Assembly: GCA_026315105.1 (NCBI GenBank)
Contig: CM048745.1
Span: 279,821,247-279,885,246 of the forward strand
Reading direction: 5' to 3'
DNA: 64,000 nucleotides
DNA from: Locusta migratoria
Taxonomy: Eukaryota; Arthropoda; Insecta; Orthoptera; Acrididae
The notes under the pieces were generated by a model. That model was not told the DNA's origin and made no database searches. It worked only from the letters and a program-made list of their open reading frames with translations. Both the position numbers and the translations under genes were made by a program. Of the stretch, positions 30,640 to 41,744 are shown one piece after another. How positions within the stretch are numbered: position 1 is the first letter of the stretch; each line of letters opens with the position of its first letter.

Positions 30640-31170
30640 ACGAGCATCCCCCTGCGTATCACTTCACGCGGATGCCGGTACTTTCCGCAGTGCTTGAGTC
30701 ATCGGCACGATATTTCTCGCGGCGTTTGACGGGCCGTTAGGGTAGCAGAGTCGGCGGTCACGCTTCCGGCATTAAAGGTGGCCTGCGCGTGCGTGTAGGA
30801 ATTCAGCATCTCTGGGCGGGCGCTCGGCGTGTCGCGTGTGAAATGTATCCTTGGACTTCGGCGGCGAATCCACGCGTCGCAGAAAAATGAAATGTCAGGG
30901 CCGGCGGGCCGGGCTCACGTAGCGGGCTCAGCACTGGCGGCACGCCCTTCACCCACTGGCGCCACTAACTTACCGCCCTAATGAGCGCCAGTCACGCCAC
31001 GCCACACCGCGGATGTGGTTCCGCAATCTGGCCCCGATCGCCGGCCGATAGCCATCGCCGCATGCGGAACTGCGCTGTTTACACCCTCTGGCTATCGCGA
31101 TCTCTCAATTGCCCGCATACGTCGCTGGTCCGCTAATCGACAGGGCTCGCCACTGATCTCAGTTGTTACG
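30640..31170. other. CpG-rich block, no recognised gene
   Basis: Dense in CG dinucleotides (GGCGGCGAATCCACGCGTCGC, CCGATCGCCGGCCGATAG). No long reading frame with domain homology. Possible unmethylated regulatory DNA or an old promoter. Confidence 0.45.
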
Positions 31171-31227
31171 CTAATTTAGCATCGTCGGCAATAAATGAAG
31201 AAAACGTGAGTGCAAGAACCACAGAGA

Positions 31228-31353
31228 AATAACGGTAATTAATGTATTTAGCAGACTTTATGAAAGGATTAATAAACATTTCTAGAAACAGAAGGATATG
31301 GAGGCCATGCAAAAGGCTGGCTTCATGGCAGGGAGGTCAACTATAGATCACAT
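31228..31353 (+). pseudogene. LINE reverse-transcriptase motif fragment
   Basis: Frame gives NVFSRLYERINKHF, a stop, then MEAMQKAGFMAGRSTIDHI: the (E/Q)QAGFRxGxSTxDHI motif of RTE/CR1/LINE-type reverse transcriptase fingers. Truncated immediately after by SINE-F. Confidence 0.65.
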
Positions 31354-31608
31354 ATCAAACTTCCTGGCGGATTAAATCTGTGTGCCGAAACCAGGATTCG
31401 AATCCGAGACCTTTGCCTTCCGCGGGCAACAGCTTTACCACCGTCTGTGCTATCCCGGAACGCTGTACCCACAGCTGCAATTCCGCCAGTACCTCGCCTG
31501 CTACTTTAAAATCTTCCTCACAAACTCCGGCACACAGATTTCATCCGCCAGGAAGTTTCATATCAACGCACAATCCGCTGCAGAATGGAAATATCATCAG
31601 GCTGTGTC
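31354..31608 (-). mobile_element. SINE-F copy (palindromic tRNA-type)
   Basis: Starts CAAACTTCCTGGCGG and ends near CCGCCAGGAAGTTTCATATC, an inverted pair. Contains reverse B-box AGGATTCGAATCCGAG and reverse A-box TTACCACCGTCTGTGCTA. Same family as 17902-18163. Confidence 0.7.
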
Positions 31609-32935
31609 TAATGCCTTACGCTCCATTGAAGTTAAATAAGGAACTATACCTACTTTTAAAAGGCCAACTGGCCAGGAACCCAACAATTAGGGTAAATGGA
31701 ACGCCTGTGATCATACGAAGAGAAGCTAGGTACCTCGGCGACATTATTGACGAGCGCTGGAGTTTCGCCGCCCACGTGGACGCAGTTGCTGAGAGATCGC
31801 TGGTAGCCTTACACAGGTTGGCCGGGAATCGGAGGTTTCACCTCCCCCCCCCCCCGATCTCATACAGCATACTGACGTCTATCGTAGGCTACTGATCTCC
31901 GGTGTGGACCCACAGGCTCACGAGGGTGATGCCTGCCATGGCCGTGAGAAGGGTGCAGCCCAATATCCGCCTTCACTCAGTTGGAGCCTACAGGACCACT
32001 CCCGGCGGGGCCGGTGCCGATGGGGCTATGCCCCCTTGACATCAAGGTCATGGAGCAGGGAGCTTGGTACTGGGCCAAAAAAGGGAACGGGGAAAATGAA
32101 GTCAATATTTTGGGGGAGCCACTTGTCAGCAAACCGGAAATTAGACAGAAAGGGCTCTAACTCTGGCAGCAATCGTGGGATGGAGAGGAATCTGGGAGGA
32201 GAACTCACGCTCTCCTACCAGATATCCAAGAAAGACTAGGGATGAAGCACTTTAAACCCTCAAGGGGATGCTGCACTTCCTCACCGGGTATTGACCCTAT
32301 CCGAAATATCTATGTCGGTTTAGGAGACAGGCTACGCCAGCTTGTGCTTATGATGCCGAGATAGGCACGCCAGAGCATGTCATCTATGAATGTCCTGCGT
32401 ATGGACGGCGTGCCTGCGGATCTTAGAAGGGCTCTGCCCAACAAACAATAGCTTTGAGCTCATCAGGACCCCAGACACGTTCCGAATACTAGATCAACTT
32501 GCCAACAACATCTCGTGCAAAGTGCTTCAGGACTTCATTGTGAACCAATAACCGAATTTGACGTAACAACCGACCGAGACAGCCACATCTGCCATGCCGC
32601 CGGGAAATGGACTGGTCTCCAGAAATGGAAGAATCCGCCATCCCCTGGATTCGGGGGTTAGGTGTGGCACACACCGATCGTGACACTAGACGTAAGTTAG
32701 ATGTAGGTTTTTTAAAATAAAATTCGTAGGTTAGAACACAAATGGGGATAATCAACACACCAACGGACACCAAACACCAACACCAGCAGGATGTCCAGTG
32801 GTTTACTTAAATAGATACGTCATGTCACCAATTAGCCTGTCCGAGAATATCTTTGTATAATATAATTGCCCATTTAGTCATAGGTAATGGGTTATATTGT
32901 ATGGTATTAAAATAAAGAAATTAAAAAAATAAGGA
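31609..32935 (+). mobile_element. R1/TRAS-like LINE, 3' portion
   Basis: Successive frames give GQLARNPTIRVNGTPV, ARYLGDIIDERWSFAAHVD (post-palm RT thumb), VWTHRLTRVMPAMAVRRVQ, and further on CGAEIGTPEHVIYECP-like words of the C-terminal zinc knuckle, then a 3' UTR ending in an A-rich tail at about 32915-32931. These blocks match the R1-clade (TRAS/Waldo type) ORF2 end. Several frameshifts; the 5' part is absent. Confidence 0.75.
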
Positions 32936-32964
32936 ACTCTAATTATAACACAAACAATTAATAA

Positions 32965-34142
32965 AAAAATCGCAATGACGTGTTTCCCAGCCCACTTTAG
33001 ATTTGTAGTTTTATAAGTTTTTGCAAACATTTTGGACCAAAATAATAATCTATATAATAAGAAATTAATTAATAAGAGTGTGAAACCCTTTTAGAAAAAA
33101 AAAAAAACTTAGATAGTGGTGGGTTCCGAACCACTGAACTTCAGCGTCACAGTCCGACGCACTACCCACTACGCTACCGTAACAGTTATGGGTTATATTC
33201 TTTAATTCCCTACTATTGATGACCGTTGTTAACTGATGCGAAGAACAACATGTTTTTGTTCATTCTCCAGTGCACAATTGCTTTGAAACGACAATAAGAA
33301 AATCATCTTTCAAACGACACGAGATACAAACGAGAAAACAAACATAAGGGAACAAACTTGTAGAGAATTTTCTCCTCTACAAATTCGTTTATTCAATTTT
33401 CGCGTCGGTATATTTGCAATTAAAATTACATTTCAAGCGCCTGCTTTTGGTATTACATATTTCGTGTCCGAAATGTTTGAAAAATATAGGTTCTGGTCTC
33501 TGGTAGCCAACAATTATGTCTGTAAAATTTGGTACCGATCGGTTGAACGGTTCGAACTAAAAAGTGGGAACACGTTACAGCCAGACACACATCGTCAAAT
33601 GGCCGTTATTTTTTTGCAAATATCTCTGCAACGATGCAAGATATGAAAAAACCATAATAGAGCGAAGTAGTAGAGAATTTTCCCCTCTACCAATTAGGCT
33701 ATTCAATTTTCGTCTCAGATGAACAGTTTGTTTGCAATTACAATTATATTTCAAACGGATTTTTTTGGTTTTACTACCGTATTTTTTATCCAAAAATTTT
33801 AAAAAGGGAGGTTCTTGTCTCTGGCGATCTACAATTATGTCTGTAAAATTTGGTGCTGATCGGTTGAACGGTTCGTCTTCAAAACAGGGAAAACCTTACA
33901 GACAGACAGACAGACATCCCAAAATCGCCGTTATTTTTGCAAATATCTTTGAAACGATACGAGATATGAAAGAAACATAAAAGAGAAAAGTTGTAGGGAA
34001 TTTTCTCCTCTACAAATTCGGTTATTCAATTTTCGTGTCAGATGAATGGTTAAGCCGTTATTTTCATTTAAATTTCGAGCTGTCAAAAGACGATCGCAAA
34101 GGCCCACTTTTAGTGTTACCACCGTAACCTAAAGTGGGCCAA
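32965..34142 (-). repeat. Repeat R2, longest copy
   Basis: Reverse complement of the 21171-22200 unit, starting GGCCCACTTTAGGTTACGG at the right end. Contains extra tandem ~300-bp internal units (33390-33640, 33660-33960), each with 'AATTATGTCTGTAAAATTTGG' and 'GATCGGTTGAACGG'-type words and a GACA repeat at 33900-33915. The subterminal CCCACTTTAG/CTAAAGTGGG pair suggests a TIR-like structure. tRNA-like module at 33110-33185. Confidence 0.7.
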
Positions 34143-34830
34143 AATTCATAATAAATATAAATAAATCATACATTATCAATAGCATTTGTAGAAAAAATCT
34201 ACATAAATGAATTCTAAATTCAATACATTAATCTGTCAAAATAGTAAATAATTAATTTTAATCAATAAATAAAAATATTTTCATTATATAGTCCTTTCGT
34301 ACTAATATAACATAATAACTCTTAGGATAGCCAGGTCCCCTCTATATCCTTTCTTCCTTTCGCAGGAGAACGGCCCTTGAAGTGACGAAAACCCTTCTCA
34401 AGCAATCTTGCTATCTTTTTGAGCACATATCATGTAAATAGTACGAGTTGTAACAACAATGTTGCAGCGTAATTTCCAAGGTTAGAACTGTGAAATCACA
34501 TCTCATATACATTTTGATGTATTTCTAAATCCTTCTCTCACCTCAGAAATTTTGAAACGTTAAAAATTTTGTGTGTAGTGAATCTCGATCCTGACCCGCC
34601 CACAATCGGCTGCCATGGGTATAACATTTAACATTGTTATTATTTTACTGCTTATTGCCATAATATGGTATTCTGTACATACTTCTTAATATCTGTAACA
34701 TTTCTTTATTACAGTCGGCCTGAAGATGGTCTCACAAGCAGACTGCAACCAGTTGCCTAAGAACAATAAAAATTCTTTTGAGATCAAGACTGTGTTTTAA
34801 AAAATATAATTCTAATAGTGCCCAATGAAT
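34143..34830. other. No recognised feature apart from a hammerhead-like relic
   Basis: AT-rich sequence. A single decayed hammerhead-like motif lies at 34720-34749. Confidence 0.4.
34720..34749 (+). ncRNA. Degenerate hammerhead-like core
   Basis: CTGAAGA is intact, followed by TGGTCTC ... GCAGACTGCAAC; the expected GAAAC is GCAAC and helix II is partly lost. Predicted inactive. Confidence 0.35.
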
Positions 34831-34834
34831 ACAT

Positions 34835-35590
34835 ATGATAAGATGTACCGATGATATAGCTGTCCTAGTTGAAAGTAAAGATCATCTTGTAGTCCTGCTG
34901 AATAGAATGGATAAAATTATAGGCGAAGAATGTAATATGAGAATTAATAAAGCAAAATGAAAAGTAATGGCACGCGACAAAAAAGATCAAGCCAAAGTCC
35001 AAGTTCATGTAGGCAATGACCTGATTGAACAAGTTGGTAAATTTACTTATCTGAGCAGTAAGATTACCAGGGATGGAAGGAGCATGGTAGAAGTGAGAAG
35101 TATAATTGCTCAAAGAAAGGCTGATTTTAACAAGAAATAATCTTAATATCTAATTGCGTCAGCTTTGAAATCAGGAAAAGATTTTTGAAATCCTGTGTGT
35201 GGAATGCGGTATGCTATGGGTATGAAACATGGATTGTCGGGACTGACGAAAAGCAGAAGCTAAATTCTTTTGAAATGTGGTGCTTTCGACGCATGTTCAA
35301 AATGAAATGGCTCGACAAGGTCGCAAACGAAGTGGTTCTGGAAAGATCAGGTGAGAAGCTTCCAGAGTTTCGTTGCTAATAGAAGAGTGCAATTTACAGA
35401 ACATCTATCAAGACATTAAGGACTGTACACAATCATAGAGGGGTATGTCGAGGGAAAATAGACCAAGAGGAAGACCACGCCTGAGGTTCACGGATCAAAT
35501 CGAGAAAGTTATGGGATGTAAGACCTATAAAGAAATGAAGAGGAAAAACGGAAAGACGTACGGAATGGACACAATCTGCCATTGTAGCTT
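34835..35590 (+). mobile_element. LINE ORF2 remnant (RT palm to C-terminus)
   Basis: Frames read TDDIAVLVESKDHL (YADD-type palm with TDD), MRINKAK, VGKFTYLSSKITRDGRS, then WNAVCYGYETWIVGTDEKQKLNSFEMWCFRRMFKM and SRENRPRGRPRLRFTDQIE. This is the classic order of LINE RT palm, thumb and C-terminal region. Related to LINE-A but distinct in sequence. Several stops and frameshifts. Confidence 0.75.
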
Positions 35591-35845
35591 TTGCAAACCT
35601 ATTCTTGGATTGTCGGATTGTCCACTACAACAGAAGAAAAATCTAGTAGTATATTTAACAAGAAATTTAACTTGCATGATAAAGTTACATTCAGAAGGCG
35701 CTGTAATCAGATACACGTTGGAAGTACCCGTACATACCCGCGCTCTGCACACCGTACGACCCGTATGACCTTTGTCATGCTGATAGCGTTGTTTGCAGTT
35801 TCACAGGGCAACCGTAATATTTAATTAAAATGATAAGGTCTCGAT

Positions 35846-36024
35846 GCCTTGAAGTAGCTGCGTGGTCTAAGGCATCATACTACGGGCTGGACGGCCGCTC
35901 CCGCCGGAGTCCTTACTCAAACATAGGTGTCTGTGCGTTGTCCTTATTGTAAGTTAGTTTACGTATTTTGTAAGTCTAAGGACTGATGACCATATCAGTT
36001 TGATCCAATAGGTATTCAAACATT
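35846..36024 (+). mobile_element. SINE-B, diverged
   Basis: GAAGTAGCTGCGTGGTCTAAGG head, degenerate B-box region, then GTTGTCCTTATTGTAAGTTAG and GACTGATGACCATATCAG body. Older than most copies here. Confidence 0.65.
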
Positions 36025-36029
36025 AATAG

Positions 36030-36880
36030 CCCTTTATTTGGTACACACAGAAATCACGAGAAGAAAAAGTATGCCTTTACTGAAATTAAATGTGTAGGGC
36101 CATGTGAACAGATTTACACGATTTTTTTTTAAATATAGTTTCTAGTTTGTAACATTACCCAAAAACTTAGCATGGTGGCAAAGAATCAGTACTACAGTGT
36201 TGTTCTTATGACTAGAAATTTTTGCATCTTGGACTATTTAAAGTGAAACGTGTGAAAACAAGTCTTTTTGGTGCAAAGTATCAGAACAATCCAATGTTTT
36301 CCACATTTTATAGTCAAGTATCCCTGAAAACAAAACTTGCAAAATCCTTTTGGCCCATAATCTGCCAAGAGACAACGTACTGTGATATATGTCATACCGT
36401 ACATCATTGACTGGTACAGGAGATGCCGTTTCGTTCTTCTTTTGGACTACGCCTCCTCTTACCAATAAAAATAAGTCCATTTTCAGTCTCTCATATAAGA
36501 ACGCGTCAACAATTTTCCATAATAAATCAACTTCAAGGCTTCCTCTTTCACTTTTTTTACAAGCAGTTTTCCATGTATCACAAAAAATATCGTCACAAAA
36601 TTGAAACTAACATGTACCTTGGTAACTTATGCTTGGAGTGTCCGCGAAAGATTCAGTTTATTGCTAAACTTTTCGCAAAAGACAACGAAACATCACTTTA
36701 ATGGAGGGCTTAAATGTTAGTTTCAAGCACTGTTGCCCATCCAAGGATGAAATGTTACATAAAACCACGCGCAATTTTGATGTTGCTTGAGAGCAACATT
36801 GCCAAATGAAGCGTTAATAAGGTCTCGCTCTGTGGAGTCCGGGAAAAACCAACGTGGAGAAGACAGATAGTGGGCATATA
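36030..36880. other. No recognised feature
   Basis: Short frames at 36222-36701 in two registers show no domain. Confidence 0.4.
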
Positions 36881-36918
36881 TTATTTAAGTTAAATGTTAT
36901 TTATTACAAAAGGTACCT

Positions 36919-36943
36919 GTTTCGGCTTAACTGCAATCTTCAG
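36919..36943 (-). ncRNA. Hammerhead-like core
   Basis: Reverse strand: CTGAAGA, TTGCAGTTAAGCC, GAAAC. Both catalytic boxes are intact but helix II (TGC/GCC) is weakened. Flanked by TTATTACAAAAGGTACC-type sequence typical of PLE ends. Confidence 0.5.
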
Positions 36944-37343
36944 GTTATCTGTGAAAAAGTAGGTACTTTTGGTATAATACATCTAATTTTATAAGTAACT
37001 AATATTTAAATTTTACAAACATATTTTGCTTCATAAGTCAGTTTGTCACTGTCAGTCCAGTTTTTGCGTACGATCCTTCGGACTTAGTGGAGTAATACTG
37101 GTTTTAAGTGCAAATTAAACTAGTTACATTGTTAGCTGTTTTCGGTCCTTTTTTCCTCGATTGCTGCTTATAGTTTATAACTAAGTTTAGTAATTTTCTA
37201 AAATTACTGATAAAGACAAAGTAGATAAACGAACACCTTGATTGGGCACAGGCACAGCAATGTTTGAGGTACTTTTCGGCACAGTCATTGAAACAATTGA
37301 GACACTTGTCGTATCACCTATTGCGCTCTTGTGTCGCAGAAGT

Positions 37344-37540
37344 GCCGACCGCGGTGGCCGAGGGGACTGAGGCGCTCCAGTCACGGTCTGCAAGGCCACT
37401 ACGGTCGGGGGTTCGAATCCCCCCTCGGGCATGGATATTTGTGCCGTCCTAGTTTGTAAGTAGTTCATAAGTAGTTTGTAAGTTTAGGGACTGATGATCC
37501 CGTAGTTAAGTCCCATAGACTATACAAACATTTGAATTTT
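37344..37540 (+). mobile_element. SINE-A, full length
   Basis: Twelve-base duplication TGTCGCAGAAGT (37332-37343, 37541-37552). Normal head and B-box; inserted next to the mariner coding remnant. Confidence 0.93.
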
Positions 37541-37559
37541 TGTCGCAGAAGTCTTCCGC

Positions 37560-37880
37560 CTGTGGATGAAATCAGGGTGCGACAGCCACCTTGAGCTTCT
37601 CATGTCAAACAAGGCACAAACTGCGGCGTGCCCTGCAGAAGAACAAAATGGCTGCAGGTGTTGTGCTTCTCGGTGACAATCATCTTTCTCATGCGACTCG
37701 GCGCACAGCAACCGTTTTGCAGAAGTTCGGCTGGGAGCTGACTGATCATCCAGGACACAGTCCCCATGTGTCTCCCGGCGGTTGTCATGTTCTCTTACAC
37801 CTCTGGCCAGCGTTTTGACAACCACGAAGAGCTGACTGTTACATGCTGATTTAATTCACAGTCGCAGACTTCTACGACGC
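37560..37880 (+). pseudogene. Mariner transposase remnant
   Basis: Translation AAGVVLLGDNHLSHATRRTA and LQKFGWELTDHPGHSPHVSPGG corresponds to the VVLLHDNARPH and FGWELLDHPPYSPDLAPSD blocks. His before the second Asp is Gly, and the third catalytic Asp region (SPGG) is lost, so it is catalytically dead. Confidence 0.7.
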
Positions 37881-38003
37881 AGGAACACAAAAGTTGATTC
37901 CACGATAAGAGAATTTACCAATTTTTCTGGAAACTACTTCGAATAAGACTTGAAACATTTGCTGTAATCGTTGCCAACTAAGTTTTCATATAACTAAGTT
38001 TCC

Positions 38004-38005
<2 letters not shown>

Positions 38006-38046
<41 letters not shown>
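38006..38046. repeat. (TAA)n microsatellite
   Basis: About 13 TAA units adjacent to the mariner terminus. Confidence 0.9.
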
Positions 38047-38139
38047 GGGAAACTTATTTTCTGGATGTGCCTCGGAAGCATGATACGCGGAAAGCTTTTT
38101 TGAACTTTCCATGTTACCTACGAGGTCATTTATACTCGT

Positions 38140-38998
38140 ATATACAGTAAGTGGAGAAAAGCTCAAGAGGAAAGGCGAATTAGCAGGACAAAATTTAAAT
38201 ACTTGGGCTCTTACATGCGTAGTGATGGAGGGCTGGAGGCCGAAATACAACACAAGGTAAATACTGGATTCATGAATTGGAGGAAACTGAACGGAGTACT
38301 GAGTGACAAGAAAGCTGTAGAATGAAAGGAAAGCTTTACAAGTCTGTGGTGAGGCCTGTGCCGGCCGCGGTGGCCGAGGGGACTGAGGCGCGCCAGTCAC
38401 GGTCTGCACGGCCACTACTGTCGGGGGTTCGAATCCCCCCCTCGGGCATGGATATTTGTGCCGTCCTTAGTCTTAGCTAGTTGATAAGTAGTTTGTAAGT
38501 TTAGGGACTGATGACCCCGTAGTTAAGTCCCAAAAGCTTTAAAAACATTTGAACATTTTTTTTGTGAGGCTTGTAATGCTGTGTAGTGCAGAAACTACAT
38601 AAGCCCAAGAGAAAAAGATGGAAGTGGCAGAAATGAGAATGTTAAGGTGGATGAGTGGGGTGACACGAAAGGATAGACTACGGAATGAGTACATCAGGGG
38701 AACAGTAAAAGTGGAGCCCATAGCGAAGAAGACCCAAGAATCTAGGCTAAGATGGTGAGGACACGTACAAAGTAGAGGGGAGTACTATGTCTGGAGAGGA
38801 GTTCAAGACCTGGAAATCGAAGACGAGGAGAAGAGGAAAACCGAAACTGAGATAGAAAGACAAGGTAGCAGGGGACCTACGGGAGAAAGGATGGCGCAGA
38901 CAAGAAGCACTGGATAGACATTTGTGGAAGAGAAGGATCCATCAATACAACGCCAACCCCACATGACGTGGGATAAGGCTGAGATGATGATGACACTG
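38140..38998 (+). mobile_element. RTE-like LINE 3' end
   Basis: Frames give FKYLGSYMRSDGGLEAEIQHK, then (after the SINE) KKMEVAEMRMLRWMSGVTRKD, RNEYIRGTVKVEPIAKK, SRLRW*GHVQ, matching the characteristic C-terminal block (EMRMLRWMxGVTRxDRxRNExIRG) of RTE-type ORFs. It ends in GATGATGATGAC, a short repeat tail as in RTE elements. Stops interrupt it. Confidence 0.8.
38360..38563 (+). mobile_element. SINE-A, full length, nested in LINE
   Basis: Duplication GTGAGGC(C/T)TGT (38349-38359, 38564-38574), one mismatch. Intact boxes, tail of eight T. Confidence 0.92.
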
Positions 38999-39002
38999 TA
39001 AA

Positions 39003-39215
39003 AAGCAGCGACGTTGTAACAGTTTTTTGGGGAACGCCAGAAATCACCCTTTCACATGAGAATGACATGCTGTTCTCTGTTAGCTACAAACTTTTCAATC
39101 CACTCCAGCATTTCGAATGTTAATCCGTATGTTCGTATCTTGTTAATTATCCGACAATGCGAAACCGTATTGAACTCCTAGTGAAAGTTAGGAACCACGG
39201 CTTCTACCTGTGTTT
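39003..39215 (-). pseudogene. Jockey/CR1-like RT fragment
   Basis: Reverse translation gives EFNTVSHCRIINKIRTYGL, MLEWIEKFVANREQHVIL and ISGVPQKTVTTSLLF, matching the KAFDTVxHxxLxxKLxxxG, WIxxFLxxRxQxV and SGVPQGSVLGPLLF motifs of non-LTR reverse transcriptases. Key Gly/Ser are replaced, so it is decayed. The palm FADD is not present. Confidence 0.65.
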
Positions 39216-39339
39216 CACGGACGCATAATGTGAATGTAATGGTAATTACACTGAACTCAGAGGATAATCATACGAGAATGACTCGCTTATTTAACAGCTG
39301 GAGACAGGCAGTGCGGTAATAAATTAGAGGCATTTAAGG

Positions 39340-39755
39340 TAACGCCTGGCGTAATGAGACGAGGTAATGAGCGAGCAGTCAAGGACCGGAGCGCGCTGCC
39401 GCCGGCAGCCGCCTTAAAGCAAACTCTGATTCAACAGCCGCGCGAGCGCGCGCCTCTGCCCCGTTATTCAAATTGTGGACAAAATAAAAATTAATGCTGG
39501 CCGGCCGCCGCTTAGCATCACAATGCGTGCCTCGGAGGGCAATAACAAGCCGCGCGGATGCATAATTCATGCGCTGACGTATATTGAGCGCCAGGTCGGA
39601 AGCGATTAGATGCGCTCCCACGCGTAGGCCGCAGCACTTGGTGGCTGGCGTGCGAGTTGGCTCACAGCGAGGACTCCAGCTGTGTAAGCCAGCAGTCTGC
39701 CCGCTGCAAGTACGATCCGTCACTTTATAAAGGAGACCGCGTATAAAACGCGCCG
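39340..39755. other. CpG-rich block
   Basis: Dense CG (CGCGAGCGCGCGCC, GCCGGCCGCCGC) with islands of AT such as AAATAAAAATTAATGC and GCATAATTCATGC. No coding signal. Ends in two TATA-like boxes. Confidence 0.5.
39726..39748 (+). promoter_or_regulatory. Two TATA-like boxes at the edge of a CpG-rich block
   Basis: TATAAAGG at 39726 and TATAAAACG at 39742, both preceded by GC-rich DNA. A SINE-A begins about 11 bases after the second, so any natural start downstream would be displaced. Confidence 0.3.
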
Positions 39756-39758
39756 GCC

Positions 39759-39926
39759 GACTTAACTACGGGGTCTTCAGTCTCTAAACTTGCAAACTAC
39801 TCATGAACTAACTAAGACTAAGGACGACACAAATATCCATGCCCGAGGGGGGATTCGAACCCCCGCCGGAGTGACCGTGCATACCGTGACTGGAGCGCAT
39901 CAGTCCCCTCGGCCACCGCGGCCGGC
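39759..39926 (-). mobile_element. SINE-A, 3'-truncated
   Basis: Reverse SINE-A lacking its terminal ~30 bases of tail; B-box GGGTTCGAATCCCCC intact. No clear duplication (CGACTT/CGACTTT next to each end is weak). Confidence 0.85.
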
Positions 39927-40147
39927 GCGACTTTCATGTCTCGGTTGAATACTCGAACCGAGTGTGTCGACTGCAGCGCCTCTCGTGGTTCCGTGTTTAA
40001 TTTGTTTTGCGTGATCGTTTGTGTATGTACGACAGCTTCGAAATTTGTGTGTGTACTGTCTGCTGAGCGTCTTTGCGCTATGGTTGTCGTCCAAATACTT
40101 CGTGTGCTGATTAGCATTTTAATCACATTTTAATCCAACACAGCGAA

Positions 40148-40360
40148 ATGGATGAAAATCTTGTGGTATTGGCTGCAGCAACGGTAGTAATCGCCGCCAC
40201 TTTGCAGGAAGGCAAAAAAGAAAGAGAGCAGAGGCAGGAAGAGAAGCATTTGGATGCGATCGTGGCTGCAAAGACGAGAAGAAGCAAGGAGGATATACGA
40301 AATGCTCGTGAACGAATTGCGACCTGTATATTGCTATGCCCCTCTCTTGGGGAAATGTGA
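40148..40360 (+). CDS. Small ORF, possible transposon protein start
   Basis: ATG at 40148 opens 70 codons: an Ala/Val-rich hydrophobic stretch (LVVLAAATVVIAATL) then a charged helix (KKEREQRQEEKHLD). PIF/Harbinger transposases often start with a comparable hydrophobic then basic segment, but nothing diagnostic follows. It could be chance. Not recognised. Confidence 0.2.
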   Translation: MDENLVVLAAATVVIAATLQEGKKEREQRQEEKHLDAIVAAKTRRSKEDIRNARERIATCILLCPSLGEM

Positions 40361-40619
40361 TACCTCATAAGTTCAAACCACCACACTTAAGGATGGCAAA
40401 CACTCTTTTCGCTCTGACGAATTTTTTTTAACTCCGCGCCGTAATTTGACCGCAGAGTACAAAATTTAGTTGTAACTTTCCAGCAAACTGCTGTTACTTT
40501 GTTTGCCACCACGTTGAGCATTTATTTACGTGCATTCTAGAAAATATATGATATTTTCAATGAGTATCTGCTGTCACCGTAACACACAAATATCACAAAT
40601 AATACTAGGGGAGTTAAAA

Positions 40620-41055
40620 TTGTGGTGTCGCACACGTATGAATTTCGCGCCACGTACTTACGCCGCGCGCCGCCATGCACGCACGGCGCGGCGTTCTTAC
40701 GACGTCAGCCACGAGCGCCCTCTGCTACAACTCCGCTCGTGGCCATGACTGCTGCATCGGCCACTTGAGACTGAGATAGGAACCAGTTAACACTCGGGAA
40801 TCAGATAGGCACCAGTTAAGACTTGGCTATCGGATAGGCACTAGGAAACATCAGTAGGCAGGCCTGTATCTAATCTATGTATCAGCATTCTGCAGTCAAG
40901 AACTATGTAAAAGTTAAGTATTACTAAGTCTCTATGAAATATATATCTCGTTCTAATTTACTCTAGTGTTTCTAGTTTCTGCTGTCCCACTGGCTGGTCA
41001 CCTCCATACCGCACAAGCGTGCATCCTTTATTCCTGTGTCGACACCCATGTCTAC
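40620..41055. mobile_element. Possible solo LTR or terminal-repeat unit
   Basis: Bounded by TGTGGTGTCGCACAC and TGTGTCGACACCCA, whose GGTGTCG(A/C)ACAC cores are inverted. GC-rich left half, AT-rich right half with ATATATATCTCG, and three related GATAGGCACCAGTTAA-type repeats near 40775-40850. LTR-like, but no target duplication was identified and no internal region is present. Confidence 0.4.
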
Positions 41056-41102
41056 TGGCGGAAACGAGACAAAAAATAAATAAATAAATAAATAATAAAT
41101 AA

Positions 41103-41535
41103 ATATGTCACGTGACATTTATCGCCCAGAACTCTCTGGCATACGCCACCTTGCGTTTCGTATTTGATGATTTTCTTATTGTAACTTACACGTTGTCATT
41201 TCTAAGGAATGGCGCAATGAAGAATTAACAAAAACACGTCGTTCTTCGTACGGTACATGTTAATCTAGTGTGTACAAATGCGATATTAGCATCAGTTAAC
41301 AACGACCATCAATGGTAAGAAATTTAAGAACGCAACTTCTAAGTTTTGGCCGTAGCGTAGTGGGCCATGCGTTGAACTGTGACGTTGAAGGTCAGTGGTT
41401 CAATACGCGCCACTACCTAATTTTTTTTTTCTAAAAGGGTTCCAGACACTCTTCTTAATTAATTTTTTATTGTTTACATTATTTTTGTCCAAAATGATTG
41501 CAAAAACTTATAAAACTGCTAATCTAAAGGCCGAT
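41103..41535 (+). repeat. Repeat R2, 5'-truncated copy
   Basis: From TGTCACGTGACATTTATCGCC to GGCCGATTTTTTTAA it follows 21756-22200 closely, including the tRNA-like module (TAGCGTAGTGGGCCATGCG, GTCAGTGGTTCAATACGC) at 41345-41415. It follows an (AAAT)n run at 41073-41104. Confidence 0.7.
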
Positions 41536-41744
41536 TTTTTTAATATAGTGAATAAGTTCAATGTTGCACTTACTAATTTTTCCCAATTTTTTTTTTTAAA
41601 CTAGGTGACCAGCTTGTAAAATTTATGTTTGGATAAATTATTAATGTGCTATCTTGGCATTTCATTTTGAAAACTGTATTTACAAATGAATTGATGAATA
41701 ATGATTGAAAACTAGGTTTGAAGATGTTTACTCTCTTTGGAATC

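Larger units (their letters stand above)
37190..38076 (+). mobile_element. Mariner-like element, degraded, 3' terminus present
   Basis: Right end ACTTATTTTCTGGATGTGCCTCG (38050-38076) resembles the terminus of the 1787-3172 mariner (ACTTACTTTCTGGACGCGCCTCG). The transposase remnant is upstream. The left terminus was not found, so the left limit is approximate. Confidence 0.55.

Noticed and set aside
38006..38046. CRISPR-like or satellite array
   Set aside because: Only a TAA microsatellite; no direct repeats with unique spacers anywhere in the window.
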